Below, one piece after another: positions 24,532 through 37,153 of a DNA stretch of 64,000 nt. A program made the translations under genes and the position numbers. The DNA is taken from positions 2,170,001 through 2,234,000 of the forward strand of contig JAULJL010000033.1 in the NCBI GenBank assembly GCA_030761205.1, written 5' to 3'. Within the stretch, counting starts at the first letter, position 1. Every line of letters begins with the position of its first letter. Below the pieces are notes generated by a model, which saw only the letters and a list, made by a program, of their open reading frames with translations, did no database searches and was not told where the DNA came from. This DNA is from Fremontodendron californicum. Taxonomy: Eukaryota; Streptophyta; Magnoliopsida; Malvales; Malvaceae.

Positions 24532-24536
24532 AAGAT
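24532..24536. other. Target site duplication AAGAT, right copy
   Basis: It matches 16465-16469 exactly and abuts the CA end of the chromovirus LTR. Confidence 0.9.
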
Positions 24537-24933
24537 ACTCATGTAATTTAACTAACATGTACAATTATCATGGCATTGCAAACATTTATTATGACAAGGC
24601 AAAAGAATAATGACATGGCATGCTTGACATGGCAAAATCTAAATGATATGACAAAAGAATGAATGGTATGGCATGCTTGACATGGCAATTCCTATTATGA
24701 CATGGCAAAAGAATTAATGACATGGCAAAATCTAAATGACATGGCCAAAAATGAATGACATGGAATTCTTGACATGCAAATCCTTTTATGATGTGGCAAA
24801 ATAATTAATGACATGGCATGCTTGTCATGGCAAAAATCTAAATGACATAGCAAAAAAAATGAATAACAAGGCATGCTTGACATGGAAAAACTATTATGAT
24901 GTGGAAAAATAATTAATGACATGGCATGCTTGA
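24537..24933 (-). repeat. Divergent Ogre-type LTR fragment, right part, with CATGGCA repeats
   Basis: This continues the old LTR fragment from 16469. It is made of direct repeats of about 35 bp built on ATGACATGGCA and CATGCTTGACATGGCAA, comparable to the CATGGCA-rich zone of intact LTRs near 25650-25920. It is cut at 24933 by the start of another LTR. No gene is visible. Confidence 0.65.
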
Positions 24934-27900
24934 TGTCGCAACCTAAAAAATAACAAGTCTCATCGCAAGACTTTATATTCGTTAAGCGTGATATTCAAAA
25001 ACCCGAGGAAAAGTCGACTTAATTCCTCTTGAAAAATGAAGGTTTTGAAAATGACCTTGAAAAGACATGGAGTCGCCTCCAATCTTTTTTAGCTAGGTGT
25101 GATCGGTCACCTATTAAAACTGGTTAAATAAAACATTTTAAAATTAATTAAAAATATTTTTAAAACCAATTTCAAGTCTGCGTTTTAAACCAGAGAAATC
25201 AAAGAAGCGGGTTCGGGACTCGATTACGTGTTGGGAAGGATTAGCACCCCCACAACACCCGTATAAAATGGTACCTTATTAATCGTGTGCTATCTCAAGT
25301 CTCGGTAAAAAAGTCAGTTTTAAATTTAGTATTTCAAGTTAATTCCCAATTTAAAGAAAAATAATTCCATTTTTATTTGAAAATGATCCGAAATTTATAA
25401 ATTCAAAATTTTCCTATATTCCCCAACAAATCTGGCAAAATATAAAAATTTTTATTAGTTTGGAAAACTTTTCGAATCATTCTCGTTTTAAAGAAGATAT
25501 TCCGTTATTAATGATAATTGATGATATCCTCCCCAGCAAACTCAGCAGAGAACTCATGAATTATTTTAACTCGGGAATATCTTTATTTTATTGAAAATCA
25601 ATACCTTTTTCAAAACATTTTAAAAAATATGAATATAAATATGTGTGACATAATTAAAATGACATAGCAAAGTCTAGATAATAAAATGCAACCTAAATGG
25701 TATGATATAATTTAAATGTCATAGCATATTTTAAATGAAATGAAATATCCTAAGTCATATGATATATTCTAAATGAAATGAAATAACCTAGGTAACATGA
25801 TATATTCTATATGAAATGAAATATCCTAAGTCACATGATATATTCTAAATGGAATAAAATGATTTAAATGACATGGCAAATATAAATGATATGGCATATA
25901 ACCTAAATGATATGAAATAACATGAAACATAAAATAATGCTAACATATAATATGCATGAAAATAAAAATAAAAATAAAAATAATAATGCATGAACATAGT
26001 ATATGCTAAATAATATGACAAAAATAACTAAATAAAAAGCATAGGATATCATGAAATATTCAAAACCATGTAATAAACAACATAACATCAAAAATATAAA
26101 TAAAAAATAATAACAACACCATGGAAATTATTATAGCAAAAATCACATATTATATAGTATGCATGAATATGGAAAATGCAATGCATGAGAATGAATTTTT
26201 TCCTTTAATTAAAGAAACCCGTATATCTAAAAAGATATCCGGCTACCTTAGGAAAATATATCAAATTAAATATTCTAAAACAAAAAAAAAAAAAGAAAAC
26301 TTTGTGACTGTTTGAAAACAATTTTGGAAAAACTTAGATTTTAAAAATTAAAAACCTAGCTAAACCCATTTTAAATGGCTTTAATTTCCCAAGCTTAAAA
26401 TCCCGGATTTGACCACCCTTAATCCGAGTTTTATAAAATTATTTTTAGAGTTTAAAAAGACTTCAAAACTACCCTAAGACAGTAGCTAAACTTCCTAATC
26501 AGTCCTCTCTAAGTAACTTAGCTAAAACAGAAAAAGGAATATTCTTTATAATCAAATCTGACTCCACTGTCAAGTTTTAGAACACGATTTTTTAACCTAT
26601 TTTTAAAAATTCAAAAAAAATTGAAAAACATACTGGAGACTCATAACATGTAAAAATACACGGGAAAAAATTGGCTTAGTTTTCTGGGTAAAGATGACTA
26701 CCCATAAAAATCGGGAAAGTACGAGTACTGGGTGAAAAAACTATTTTGCCAAAACACATTTTTTTGCCTTTGACAAAATCATTTAAAAATCAAAGTAAAA
26801 ATGTTGGAAACCTTCCTAAAGACTCACAAATAGTAGCTAACACCTTTGAAATGTTAGGCAAAAATTGGATACATTAAAAAAAATCACAAAGGTAGAATAT
26901 CCAATTTGACAACTCTTTAATTTTTCACAAGTATGCTCAAAGTGAGCATGACTTTGAACCATTGATTGGTCTAAGTCATAAATAATGTGGCATGACATGA
27001 AATGCATGAAAATACAGCAAATATGATGCATGAAATGCATGATTTAAAACCTAAATAACATAGAAAATGCATGGCATCAATAACATGACCTAGACCTAAC
27101 ATGAACTTGCATGACATTTACTGCAACCTAGGTCTAAAATGCATGAAATGCATGATAATGCAAATGCAACCTAAAACTAAAGAATGCATGGCAAATACAC
27201 AAACATATAGCATGCTTAAACAAAATACATAACAACAAATCATGGAAATACAAACCTATCAACTAGCATAATAAAAATACATACACAAAGCATAGAAAAG
27301 GGGGGTAGCCGAATGATCAAAAGAACATGGCATTTTCACAGACACTTATCATACTGACATGCAAAGCTAAAAAATACTAAATCATGCAAACATAAAGTAA
27401 AGGCATTAATAACAATAGGCATTTTCACAAACACATGGATTAACAAAATATAAATCATAAGCAAACTTAAACACTTTGAAAACAGAAAATCAAAAACGCA
27501 AGACAAGTAAAATAAACATGATAACAAGATAATAAACTCAACAATGGAAACAAGCAAGCAACCAAAACAAAACAAAACAAGCTTCATATTTTTTGTATTT
27601 GAAGAATATTTAAAGCATCAAAACTTGTTAAATATCAATAATAACATGAAATAAAAAGCAAAACAGCAACTAAAAAAAATGGGCCATTCAGCCACCCCCA
27701 AAAACAAGAGAAAAAAATTTCAAAAGCTTTTTACAAGAAATTATCAAGAAGGAACTTGAAGAAGAAATTTAAAAACACTTATTTTAAAATAAAAATCAAA
27801 AGAAACTCACCAAAATTTCAATGGAAATAGCAAAATCAAGAATGGAAATGCAAGGAAAGTATAAGAGTATGGTGCTTTAAGCAACTTCTCAAAGCTATAT

Positions 27901-29513
27901 TGCAAGCCTTTCTTCTCTTCCTTTCTTTGCCTTTCTAATATTTTATTTTTTGCCTTTCAAAATGGAGAGAAAATCAGCCAAACAAGAGTGTGAATGAGTG
28001 AAAATTGAAAGAGAGAGCCCCCTCCCCTCTATACTGGCCGGTTGGCCTCCTTCTAGACGCTAGGTGGTTATTTTTTTATCTCATCCAATGGCTATCCCTT
28101 CAAGATGCCTTCTATATAAAATTTTCACCATTGGATCAGATCTGATCAGCCCTTGAATTATGATGTCATAAATATATACCTTTCCAACCAATGGTCCATG
28201 TGTTGCAAATTCAAAGGCTTGATCACAAAATAACTACCTTCCTCTTCATTGTTGTCCTTTTGATTAAAAATCAAAAAATATCTGCCCACCATTGGGCCTT
28301 GGCCGGCTGACCCTTTCTCTTCCAGCCTATGCTTCAATTTTTTAAAAATAAGAAACGGCCCTTTTCGATTTCTTTGGTAAAATGACCTTTTTGCCCCCCG
28401 AACATAAATAAATAGAAAATGGACTCCAAATTCAAAAATTCCTTTTTTAATACTTCCAAAATAATAAAAAATTGAATTTTGAAGGTTTTCAAAATTTTCC
28501 GAGCCCATTTGCTATTCATTTGGATTTTTCTTCCAAAATTATCTTTTGGTGCTTCCAAATTTTACCATTTTTAAACGAGCTCCAAATCCAAATTTTTCTT
28601 CACCAATCTCTTCCAAATAATTTAAAAGTATGATCTAGAAGTTTTCATAATTTTTGGAACTCATTTGGTATTTTTTTTCGGGATTTATCTGCTTCAATTA
28701 CTACATAATGGGCTCGAGATTTGGCCATTTTGCAAACGAACTCCGAATCCATGTTTTCTTTTGCCAATCTCATCCAAATAATTTAAGAAAGAGATCTGCA
28801 AATTTTCAGAATTTTTGGAGTTCATTAGCTATTTTTTCCAAATTTTCCAATTTTGCCCTTTTGCCTCCAAAGCCCGGTTTTGCTCAAAACAAGTTCGATT
28901 TTCAGATTTTCTTCAAACTGAGCCTCGAACTATCCTTGTTTAATCACTCCTCATCAATTAGGGGCTTTATTCTTACTGAATCGGGCCATTTCTATAATTC
29001 TTCCAAATTTCACCGAAATCCATCAAAAACCCTAATTCTCGATTTTCTTCCGAATTGACTTTTCTTTCAATTTTTCTTTCAAGTAGCTTTTCCATTACCC
29101 GTAGTCAGTGCTTATCTTTCATTTGGAACCTTCAATTTTGACCAATTTGATCGTTTAAGCACTTTTCCCCAAATTTCCCGAACTAGGATTTCCTTTCCAC
29201 TGAATCTCCTTAACCCAACTTCTGAACTCCATATATTTCAATGTAGACCTCGGATTATCAAAATTCTTTCACCATTTTTCAATTGAATTTCAAATCTTGA
29301 TTTTGAACATGAGTTGACTTTTTCAATAGTTGACTTTTCGAGGTTGGCTTTTCGAGGTTGACTTTTTCAAGTTTGACTTTTTATGCTCGCCTTCTCAGAC
29401 TAAGTCTCAGAGTACCACCTGCAGGATGAAAAGAGTCCTTTTACATTCTGAAACATCAATTTAGGAAGAAAACATACTTGTTTTAGTGGTTCGAACAAAA
29501 TTAGGTGTCTACA
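24934..29513 (-). repeat. 3' LTR of Ogre-like element A
   Basis: This 4580-bp LTR reads TGTCGCAACC on the plus strand and ends GGTGTCTACA, the reverse complement of the family LTR. It carries three U3 repeats (about 28510, 28668 and 28825) and a TATATA on the minus strand at 28113-28118. The polypurine tract and the 89-bp terminal block follow at once in the interior. The 5 bases before it are CTTGA; their partner should lie beyond the window if this is the element edge. Confidence 0.92.
28113..28118 (-). promoter_or_regulatory. Putative TATA box of element A LTR
   Basis: TATATA on the minus strand lies about 1.4 kb into the LTR, the same relative position as in the plus-strand LTRs. In the solo LTRs at 31406 and 39893 the matching site is degenerate (near 33040 and 43175). 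Confidence 0.45.
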
Positions 29514-29526
29514 GCTGCCCCTCTTT
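29514..29526 (-). other. Element A polypurine tract
   Basis: The minus strand reads AAAGAGGGGCAGC directly before the TG of the 3' LTR, identical to the tract of the non-autonomous element. Confidence 0.85.
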
Positions 29527-29837
29527 GGATATTGCTGAGAATCAGGAATCAGGCAAAGATAAACATATACTAATTTTGTACGGTTAGTGAAATCACATGT
29601 GAAGAAAAGGGGGAAGGAGTTTTCACTCACTTCCATTCTTCATTCATCATTTTTTTTGTTGTTGAAAAAGCTGTAAATTGAAGATATTGTCCTTAAATTG
29701 AATTCCTTGACTAATCAAGGCTCGAACTGTTTTTAAGGAAACGGGTTCGATTTGTAAAAGAAGAAAGAGGTCTTAAGAATGGTGCCCGGAGGTCTTAAAA
29801 ATGGCGCCTAGAGGCCCTACCCATGGTGAAAATACCT

Positions 29838-30600
29838 TGATGACGGTCTCAAGGCTCGACTCATTTGATAAACATAATGAATTTGATTTAAAACAAAAGG
29901 AAATACCTCGACGGTGGTCTCAAGGCTCGACTCATTTGATAAAACAGAATGAATTCTATTTAAAACAAAAAAAAACCTCCACGGTGATCTCAAGGCTCGA
30001 CTCATTTGATAAAACAGAATGAGTTCGATTTAAAACAAAAGGAAATACCTCGATGGTGATCTCAAGGCTCGACTCATTTGATAAAACAGAATGAATTCGA
30101 TTTAAAACAAAAGGAAATACCTTGACGGTGGTCTCAATGCTCGACTCATTTGATAAAACAGAATGAATTCGATTTAAAACAAAAGAAAATACCTCGACAG
30201 TGATATCAAGGCTCCACTCATTTGATAAAACAGAATGAATTCGATTTAAAACAAAAGGAAATACCTTGACGATGGTCTCGGGGCTCGACTCACTTGATAA
30301 AACAGAATGAATTTGATTTAAATCAAAAGGAAATACTAAGAATGATTTTGGGTTTGATTCATTTGGAAAAAATAAATTTAACTTGAAAAGGAAAGGAAAA
30401 ATGATTCTGGGTTTAATTCATTTGGAAAAAATAAATTTAACTTGAAAAGGAAAGGCTCATACCTCGATGGTGGTCTCGGGGCTCGACTTATTTGAGAAGC
30501 AAAATGAGTTCGATTTGGAAAAGAACGTACCTCGACGGTGGTCTCGAGGTTCGACTCATTTGAGAAGCAGAACGAGTTCAATTTGGAAAGGAACCCAAAG
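29838..30600 (-). repeat. ~71-bp tandem array in the 3' UTR of element A
   Basis: Units with GGCTCGACTCATTTGATAAA recur at about 29855, 29926, 29996 and 30068 and onward, each with CTCGACGGTGGTCTC and a GATTTAAAACAAAAGGAAAT tail. The last units are shorter and more divergent. The array lies where the non-autonomous element has its 81-bp array, but the repeat unit is different. Confidence 0.88.
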
Positions 30601-31400
30601 TTTTCTTGATTCCTGCAATGTTAGATAAATGCAATGATGAGAATGACATGCTTTGCAAATGCTTGTATGTTTCCTAAAAATGAATGCAATCAAATGATTG
30701 TGTCATGATTTCTAATCCATGGTTTCTTTGAGGTTCACAAATTATCCGACTTCGTGACGGAGTGTTCAATTGTTCACTGATGCTTCATTTAAGGAATCCT
30801 TCACTCAAGATAACTTGTCAAACAGTCCCAGTTTCTGACTTTCACTGAAATTCACAAATTTTCTGACTTCGTGATGGCGTCTCCAACACGTTCACTGTTT
30901 TCTTTTACTTGGTGAATTTTCCATCGAGATTAGTGGTTTCCAAACTTTTTCTAAGATTTAAATTTGTTCCTTAGTAATACTCTAAATTTCTTTATTTAAA
31001 GATTTTTATGCTTACTAATCATCATTCAATCTTATAACAAACAAGATGCAATCTAAAAAATGTATGAAATAAAATATGAAACAAGCAAAATATCATGAAA
31101 AGGATAACAAGAATTTATTGCAACAAATGTTTTTTAAAATTGTAAAAGTGAATATCAAGGACATAAGAAACAAATGTAATGTTATAGGTTGTAGATGCCC
31201 CGAATGCGGAATATCTTGGACCCCTCTTTTTTTCAAACCATTTGAAATATCTCTTGAACGAGCAATTTACTTGGGTAATCCTCGGCTTCCGTTGTTACGT
31301 CAGACTGAGTTATTCCTCTTTCCTTTGATTTTCAAATATTTTCCCCCTCTTTTACACGGAGCATTGATTAGAACTTTAATCAGTACTTGAGTCGCCCTTT

Positions 31401-34400
31401 GCGGGTGTAGACACCTAATTTTGTCCGGACCACTAAAACATGTATGTTTTCTTCCTAAATTGATGTTTTCGAGTGTAAAAAAATGTTTTTCATCTTGCAA
31501 GTGATACTCCGAGACTTAGTTTAAGAGGCCGAGCATAAAAAGTCAAACTTAAAAAAAGTCAACCTCGAAAAAAATCAACCCCAAAAAGTCAACTACTAAA
31601 AAAGTCAACCCACTTTCAAAATCAAGATTTTAAGTTCAATTGAAAAATGACTAAATAATTTTGATAATCCGAGGTCTACATTGAAAGATATGGAGTTCGG
31701 AAGTTGGGATTTGGAGATTCAGTAGAAAGAAAACCCTAATCCGAGAAATTTAGGGAAAAGTGCTTAAATGATCAAATTGGACAAAATTGAAGGTTCCAAA
31801 TGAAAGATAAGCACTGACTATGGGTAATGGAGAAGCCACTTGCAAGAAAAACCGAAGAAAAAGTCAATCCGGGAGAAAACCGAGAATTAGGGTTTTTAGT
31901 GGATTTCGGTGAAATCGGGAAGAATCACAGAAATGGCCCGACTTGGTAAGAACAAAGCCCCCAATGGATGAGGAATCATTAAAAAGGGATCGCCCAAGGC
32001 TCAGCTTGAAGAAAATCTGAAAATCGAAGTTGTTTTGAGCAAAACCGGGTTTCGGAGGCAAAAAGGCAAAATTGGAAAATTTGGGAAAAATAGCAAATGA
32101 ACTCCGAAAATTTTGAAAATTTGCAAATCTCATTTTTAAATAATTTGAAAGAGATTGGCGAAAGAAAATCTTGATTCGGAGTTCGTCTGCAAAATGGCCA
32201 AATCCCGGGCCTTTTATGTAATAATTCAAGAAGATAAATCCTGGAAAAATAGCAAATTGACTCCAAAAGTTCTAAAATTTTGCAAATATCATTTTTAAAT
32301 TATTTGGAAGAGATTGATGAAATAAAATCTTAATTCGGAGTTCATTTGCAAAATGGCCAAATCCCGGGCCTCCTATGTAGTAATTCAAGCCGATAAATCC
32401 CGAAAAAATACCAAATGAGCTCCAAAAATTATGAAAACTTCCAGATCACACTTTTAAATTATTTGGAAGAGATTGGTGAATAAAAATCTTGATTTGGAGC
32501 TCGTTAAAAAAATGGTAAAATGTAGGGGCATAAAAAGGCATTTTTGGAAGAAAAAATCCAAATAAATAGTAAACGGACTCGGATAATTTTGAAAACTTCC
32601 AAAACTCAATGTTTTATTATTTTTGAAGTATGAAAAAAAGAAAAATTGAATTTGGTGTCCGTTTGATATTTATTTGCATCCGGGGGGCAAAATGGTCATT
32701 TCACCCAAGCAATCGAAAAGGGCTTCTTTGGGCCTTTCAAAAAATCAGACTTGGGCTGGAAAAGAGAATTGCTGGCCTACCAAGGGCAAAAGGAAAGAGG
32801 AAGTTTCTGATTTTTCAATCAAATGGCCAAGAATTAAAAGTTAGTTAGAGATTCCTTTTGATCAAGCCATTGTGATTAAGCCACATAGGCCAAGAGAGAG
32901 TGTCAACATTATTCTTGAATAGCTGTAATTTGGGACAGCTGAGATGCTAATCTAAAGGTGGTAATTTCATGATTTTTTCACCTTGAATTATTAGCCATTT
33001 GATGGAAAATTGGTTACAAAAAATGACAACACCCTTGAAGAATATAGGGGGTTTCGGCCAGCATAGAGAGGAGGGTCAGATTTTTCATTTTACACTTTAT
33101 TTTTGCTGAGTTCTCTTGGTTTTTACTTGGTTTTTCTCTCTTTGGTTGAAAGCAAAAAGAAAAAGTTTAGAAAAGAAAGGAAAGTTTGAAGAGATAAAGC
33201 TTGAAATATAGCCTTTTGAGGTTGCTCTTGAGCACCAACTCTTGCACTTTCTTGATTTTCCATTATTGTTTTTGCTATTTTGATTACTATTTGGTGATTT
33301 TCTATTTTAAATAAATGTTTTTTTACTGTTCTTCTTAAGTTCTTCCTTCATCTCTTTCTTAAATATTTTTTTTTTTACAATATACTCACCATGGTAGAAT
33401 GACCTACAGTTTTTGTTAATGTTGCTGTTTTGGTTTATTTTATCATATTGTTTATGTTATTTTCTTCGATCTTGGTGTCTTAAATGTTATGTTACTTCAT
33501 ATACTTGAGTTATATTGTAATTTGGTTGCTTTGTTTGTTGCCATTTATGATTTAAATACCATGTTCTTGCATTTTTAGTTTTCTGTTTTCATGATGTTTA
33601 AATTTGAGCATGTTTTAGATTTAGTATATCAAGTGTTTGTGAAAATGCTTGTGTGGTTTTTGCATGATTTGAGTTTTATATTTTAGTTGAGAATGTTTTA
33701 GATTTAGTATATTAACTGTTTGTGAAAATGCTTGTGTGGTTTTTGCATGATTTGAGTTTTATATTTTAGTTGAGCATGTTAGTATATCAAGTGTTTGTGA
33801 AAATGCCATGCTTGTTGGAGCTTGAGGCCATTTGGCTACTCCATGTGTTTTGCATTGTGTGTTGCATTTTTGCCATGTTAGTTGGTAGGTTTTTGCATTT
33901 TCATGACATTTGATTTAGTTTTGCATGTTAGTATACCAAGTGTTTGTGAAAATGCCATGTTTGCTAGTTACATAGGCTATTCGGCCACTCCTTGAATTTT
34001 TACATTGTATGTGCATTCTTGCCATGTTAGTTGATAGGTTAGCATTTGCATGATATTTGTTTGAGTTTTTGGTTTAAGCATGCTTTGTGTTTGTTAAAAT
34101 GCCATGCATATTTTAGTTATTAAGTTTGGTTTATTTGCCATGCATGTTCATGCATTTTAGGTCTAGGTTGCATTAAATGCCATGCAAGTTCATTTAGGTC
34201 TAGGTCACTATATGAATGCCATGCATTTTTTCATGACATTTAGGTTTAAACTCATGCATTGCATGCACTATGTTTGCTGTAATTTTCATGCATTTCATGT
34301 TCATGCCACTTGAATAATGACTTGAGCCAATTAATGGTTCAAAGTCATGCTCTCTTGAGCACACTTGTGGAAAATTAAGTTTTGTCAAATTGATTATTCT

Positions 34401-36412
34401 ACCTTTGTGCTTTTTTTTTTTTTTTTACTTAGCCAATTTTTATCTAACTTTCAAAAAGTCCTAGCTACTGTTTTTGAATCATTTTGTAAGTCTTAAATAT
34501 TTTTACTTTGATTTTTAAATGATTTTATCAAAGGTAAAAATGTATTTTGGCAAAACAGTATTTTCACCCAGTATTCATACTTTTCCGATTTTTCTGGGAA
34601 TTCATCTTTAATCAGAAAATTAAGCCGATTTTTTTTTCATGTAGTTTTACATGTCTTGAGTCTCCAGTAATTTTTTCAGAATTTTTTGAATTTTTAAAAA
34701 TAGGATAAAAAATCGTGGCTTAAAACTGGACAGTGGAGTCAGAATTGAATTTAAAGAAAAATCATTTTTCTGTTTTGGTTAAGTTACTTAGAGGGGGCTG
34801 ATTAGGAAGGTTAGCTACTGACTTAGGGTAGTTTCTAAGAGTTTTTAAACTCTAAAAATGACTTTTTAACTCTCGGATTAAGGGTGATCAAGTCCGGGAT
34901 TTTTAAACTTAGGGAATTAGAGCCATTTTAAAAAAATTAGCCCAGTTTCTATTTTTAATTCAAGCTTTTCAAAATTGTTTTCAAACAATCACAAAGTATT
35001 TTGGTTTTAGAATATTTAATTTGACATATTTTCCTAAGGTAGCTGGATATCTTTTTAGATATACGGATTTCCTTAATTAAAGGAAAAAATACATTTCATG
35101 CATTGCATTTTTCATATTCATGCATTTTATATAATATGTGATTTTTGCTATGATAATTCCTATGGTATTGTTATTATTTTGATTTATATTTTTTTGATGT
35201 TATATGGTTTAGTCTATGGTTTTGAATATTTCATGATATCCTATGCCTTTTATTTAGTTATTTTTTTATATTATTTAGCATATGTCATGTTCATGCATTA
35301 TTATTTTTATTTTCATGCATATTATATGATAGCATTATTTTATATTCCATGTCATTTAAATTATATGCCATATCATTCATATTTGTCATGACATTTAAAT
35401 CATTTCATTTCATATAGAATATGTATGTTGCTTAGGTCATTTCATTTCATGTAGAATATATTATATTACCTAGGTCATGTCATTTCATTTAGAATATATC
35501 ATATGACTTAAGATATTACATTTCATATAGAATATATTATGTTACCTAGGTCATTTCATTTCATTTAGAATATATCATATAACTTAGGATATTTCATTTC
35601 ATTTAGAATATGCTAAGACATTTAAATCATATCATATCATTTAGGGTGCATTATATTTTTTAGATTTTGCTATGTCATTTCATTTATGTCATGCATATAC
35701 ATATTCATTTTTTTTAATGTTTTCAAAAAAGGATAATGATTTTCAATAAAATAAAGATATTCCCGAGTTAAAATAATTCATGAGTTCTCTGTCGGGTTTG
35801 CTGGGGAGGATATCATCAATTATTATTAATAACAAAATATCTTCTTTAAAAGGAGAATGATTCGGAAAGTTTTTCAAAATTAATAAAAATTTCTATATTT
35901 TGCCACGTTTGTTGGGGAATATAGGAAAATTTTGAATTTTTAAATTCCGGATCATTTTCTATTAAAAATGGAATTATTTTTCTTTAAATTGGGAATTAAC
36001 TTGAAATACTAAATTTAAAATCGATTTTTTATCGAGACTTGAGATAACACACGATTATAAGGTACCAATTTATACGGGCGTTGTGGGGGTGCTAATACTT
36101 CCCCGCACGTAACCGACTCCCGAACCCGCTTCTTTGATTTCTCAGGTTTAAAACGCAGACTTGAAATTGGTTTTTAAAATGTTTTAATTAATTTTTAAAA
36201 TATTTTATAAAACCGATTTTTATAGGTGGCCGATCACACCTAGCTAAAAAAGATTGGTGGCGACTCCATGTCTTTTTCAAGGTCATTTTCAAAACCTTCA
36301 TTTTTCTAGAGGAATTAAGTTGACTTTTTCTCGATTTTTTTTTAAATGTCACGCTTAACGAATAATAAAGTCTTGCGATGAGACTCGTTATTTTTTAGGT
36401 TGCAACAGCGGG
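31401..36412 (+). mobile_element. Solo LTR in the 3' UTR of element A, with TSD GCGGG
   Basis: The LTR itself is 31406-36407 (5002 bp), TGTAGACACC...TGCAACA, flanked by GCGGG at 31401-31405 and 36408-36412. No interior is present, so it is a solo LTR left by LTR-LTR recombination. The empty site survives in element B near 55312-55345 (GTCGCCCTTTGC followed by GTTTTCAAC). It has four U3 repeats, one copy of the 213-bp module and, at about 35380-35690, a repeat zone of CATTTCATTTAGAATATAT-like units that the non-autonomous LTRs lack. Confidence 0.94.
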
Positions 36413-37153
36413 TTTTCAACTTAAGTGTCCTCCATTCGGAATTAAGTCGCCCTTTGCGGGTTTTTGGCTTAAACCTCTCATTTTACATTCTTTTTTCATT
36501 TTCATTTTCTTTTTTTTTTTACCATGCATATGAGAATTCTAAATGCTTCCAAGGTAAAAATATCAATTCAAAAGATGGGAGAAATTCTGAGAATAACCTT
36601 TCAAATTAAATATCCATGCTTGATCAAAATGGGCTTTTAAAGTATGTAATGTAGGCCAAGGCTCGGTTTTAGAAAGAAAGGATAAATAGGCCCAAAATGT
36701 GTTTAAGGGTAATTAGATCAAGGATCATTTCTTGAGGAGAGTTCATTCTTGAAACATTTGTAACTTCTTTTCGACTTTCTTTTATTTATTTATTTTTTTC
36801 TTTTTTCTTTGTTGACTTTCATTTGCCATTCTTTGATTTCACATTTTTCGATGGCTTTCTTTTTGCCATGATTTTTTTATTTTTCCTCGTATCTACCCTC
36901 CAGTGTAAAGGGTGATCCTTGATCAAGGTTTAAAGAAAGAAATAATTCCTAAGGCTCAAAGGGGTGACTAGAGATAATTTCTTCTTAGTGAAAGGAATAT
37001 GAAAGATGGCTATTCATCATATCAAGCATGAATATTCTCATTGAAAATCAATTCTCAGGGGAAATAGATATATAGAATTTCCTTTTTTATGCTTGGAATT
37101 ATTCGAATTTCCATGTGCATAGCATCACACTTTTTTTCTCTTTTTCTTTTTCT
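36413..37153 (-). mobile_element. Element A 3' untranslated region, proximal part
   Basis: This is non-coding sequence between the pol stop (37154-37156) and the solo LTR. It matches 55341-56061 in element B and, in the opposite orientation, about 7990-8560 of the non-autonomous element, for example around CCTCCAGTGTAAAGGGTGATC-like sequence. No gene is seen. Confidence 0.8.

Larger units (their letters stand above)
29514..31405 (-). mobile_element. Element A 3' untranslated region, distal part
   Basis: This non-coding end of the interior comprises the PPT (29514-29526), the conserved 89-bp terminal block (to 29602) and a short antisense remnant of the CCTCCGGGCA motif (about 29765-29815). 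A roughly 71-bp tandem array (29838-30600) and unique sequence to 31405 complete it. The unique part matches 54941-55320 in element B. ORFs here are not supported as genes. Confidence 0.85.

Noticed and set aside
31076..31390. 104-residue ORF with CRCPECGISW and its copy at 54989-55234
   Set aside because: It looks zinc-finger-like but lies in the 3' UTR of the minus-strand elements, on the opposite strand. It has only one Cys cluster, and the two copies diverge in frame at the end. It was kept out of the gene list, though a host-derived fragment is not excluded.
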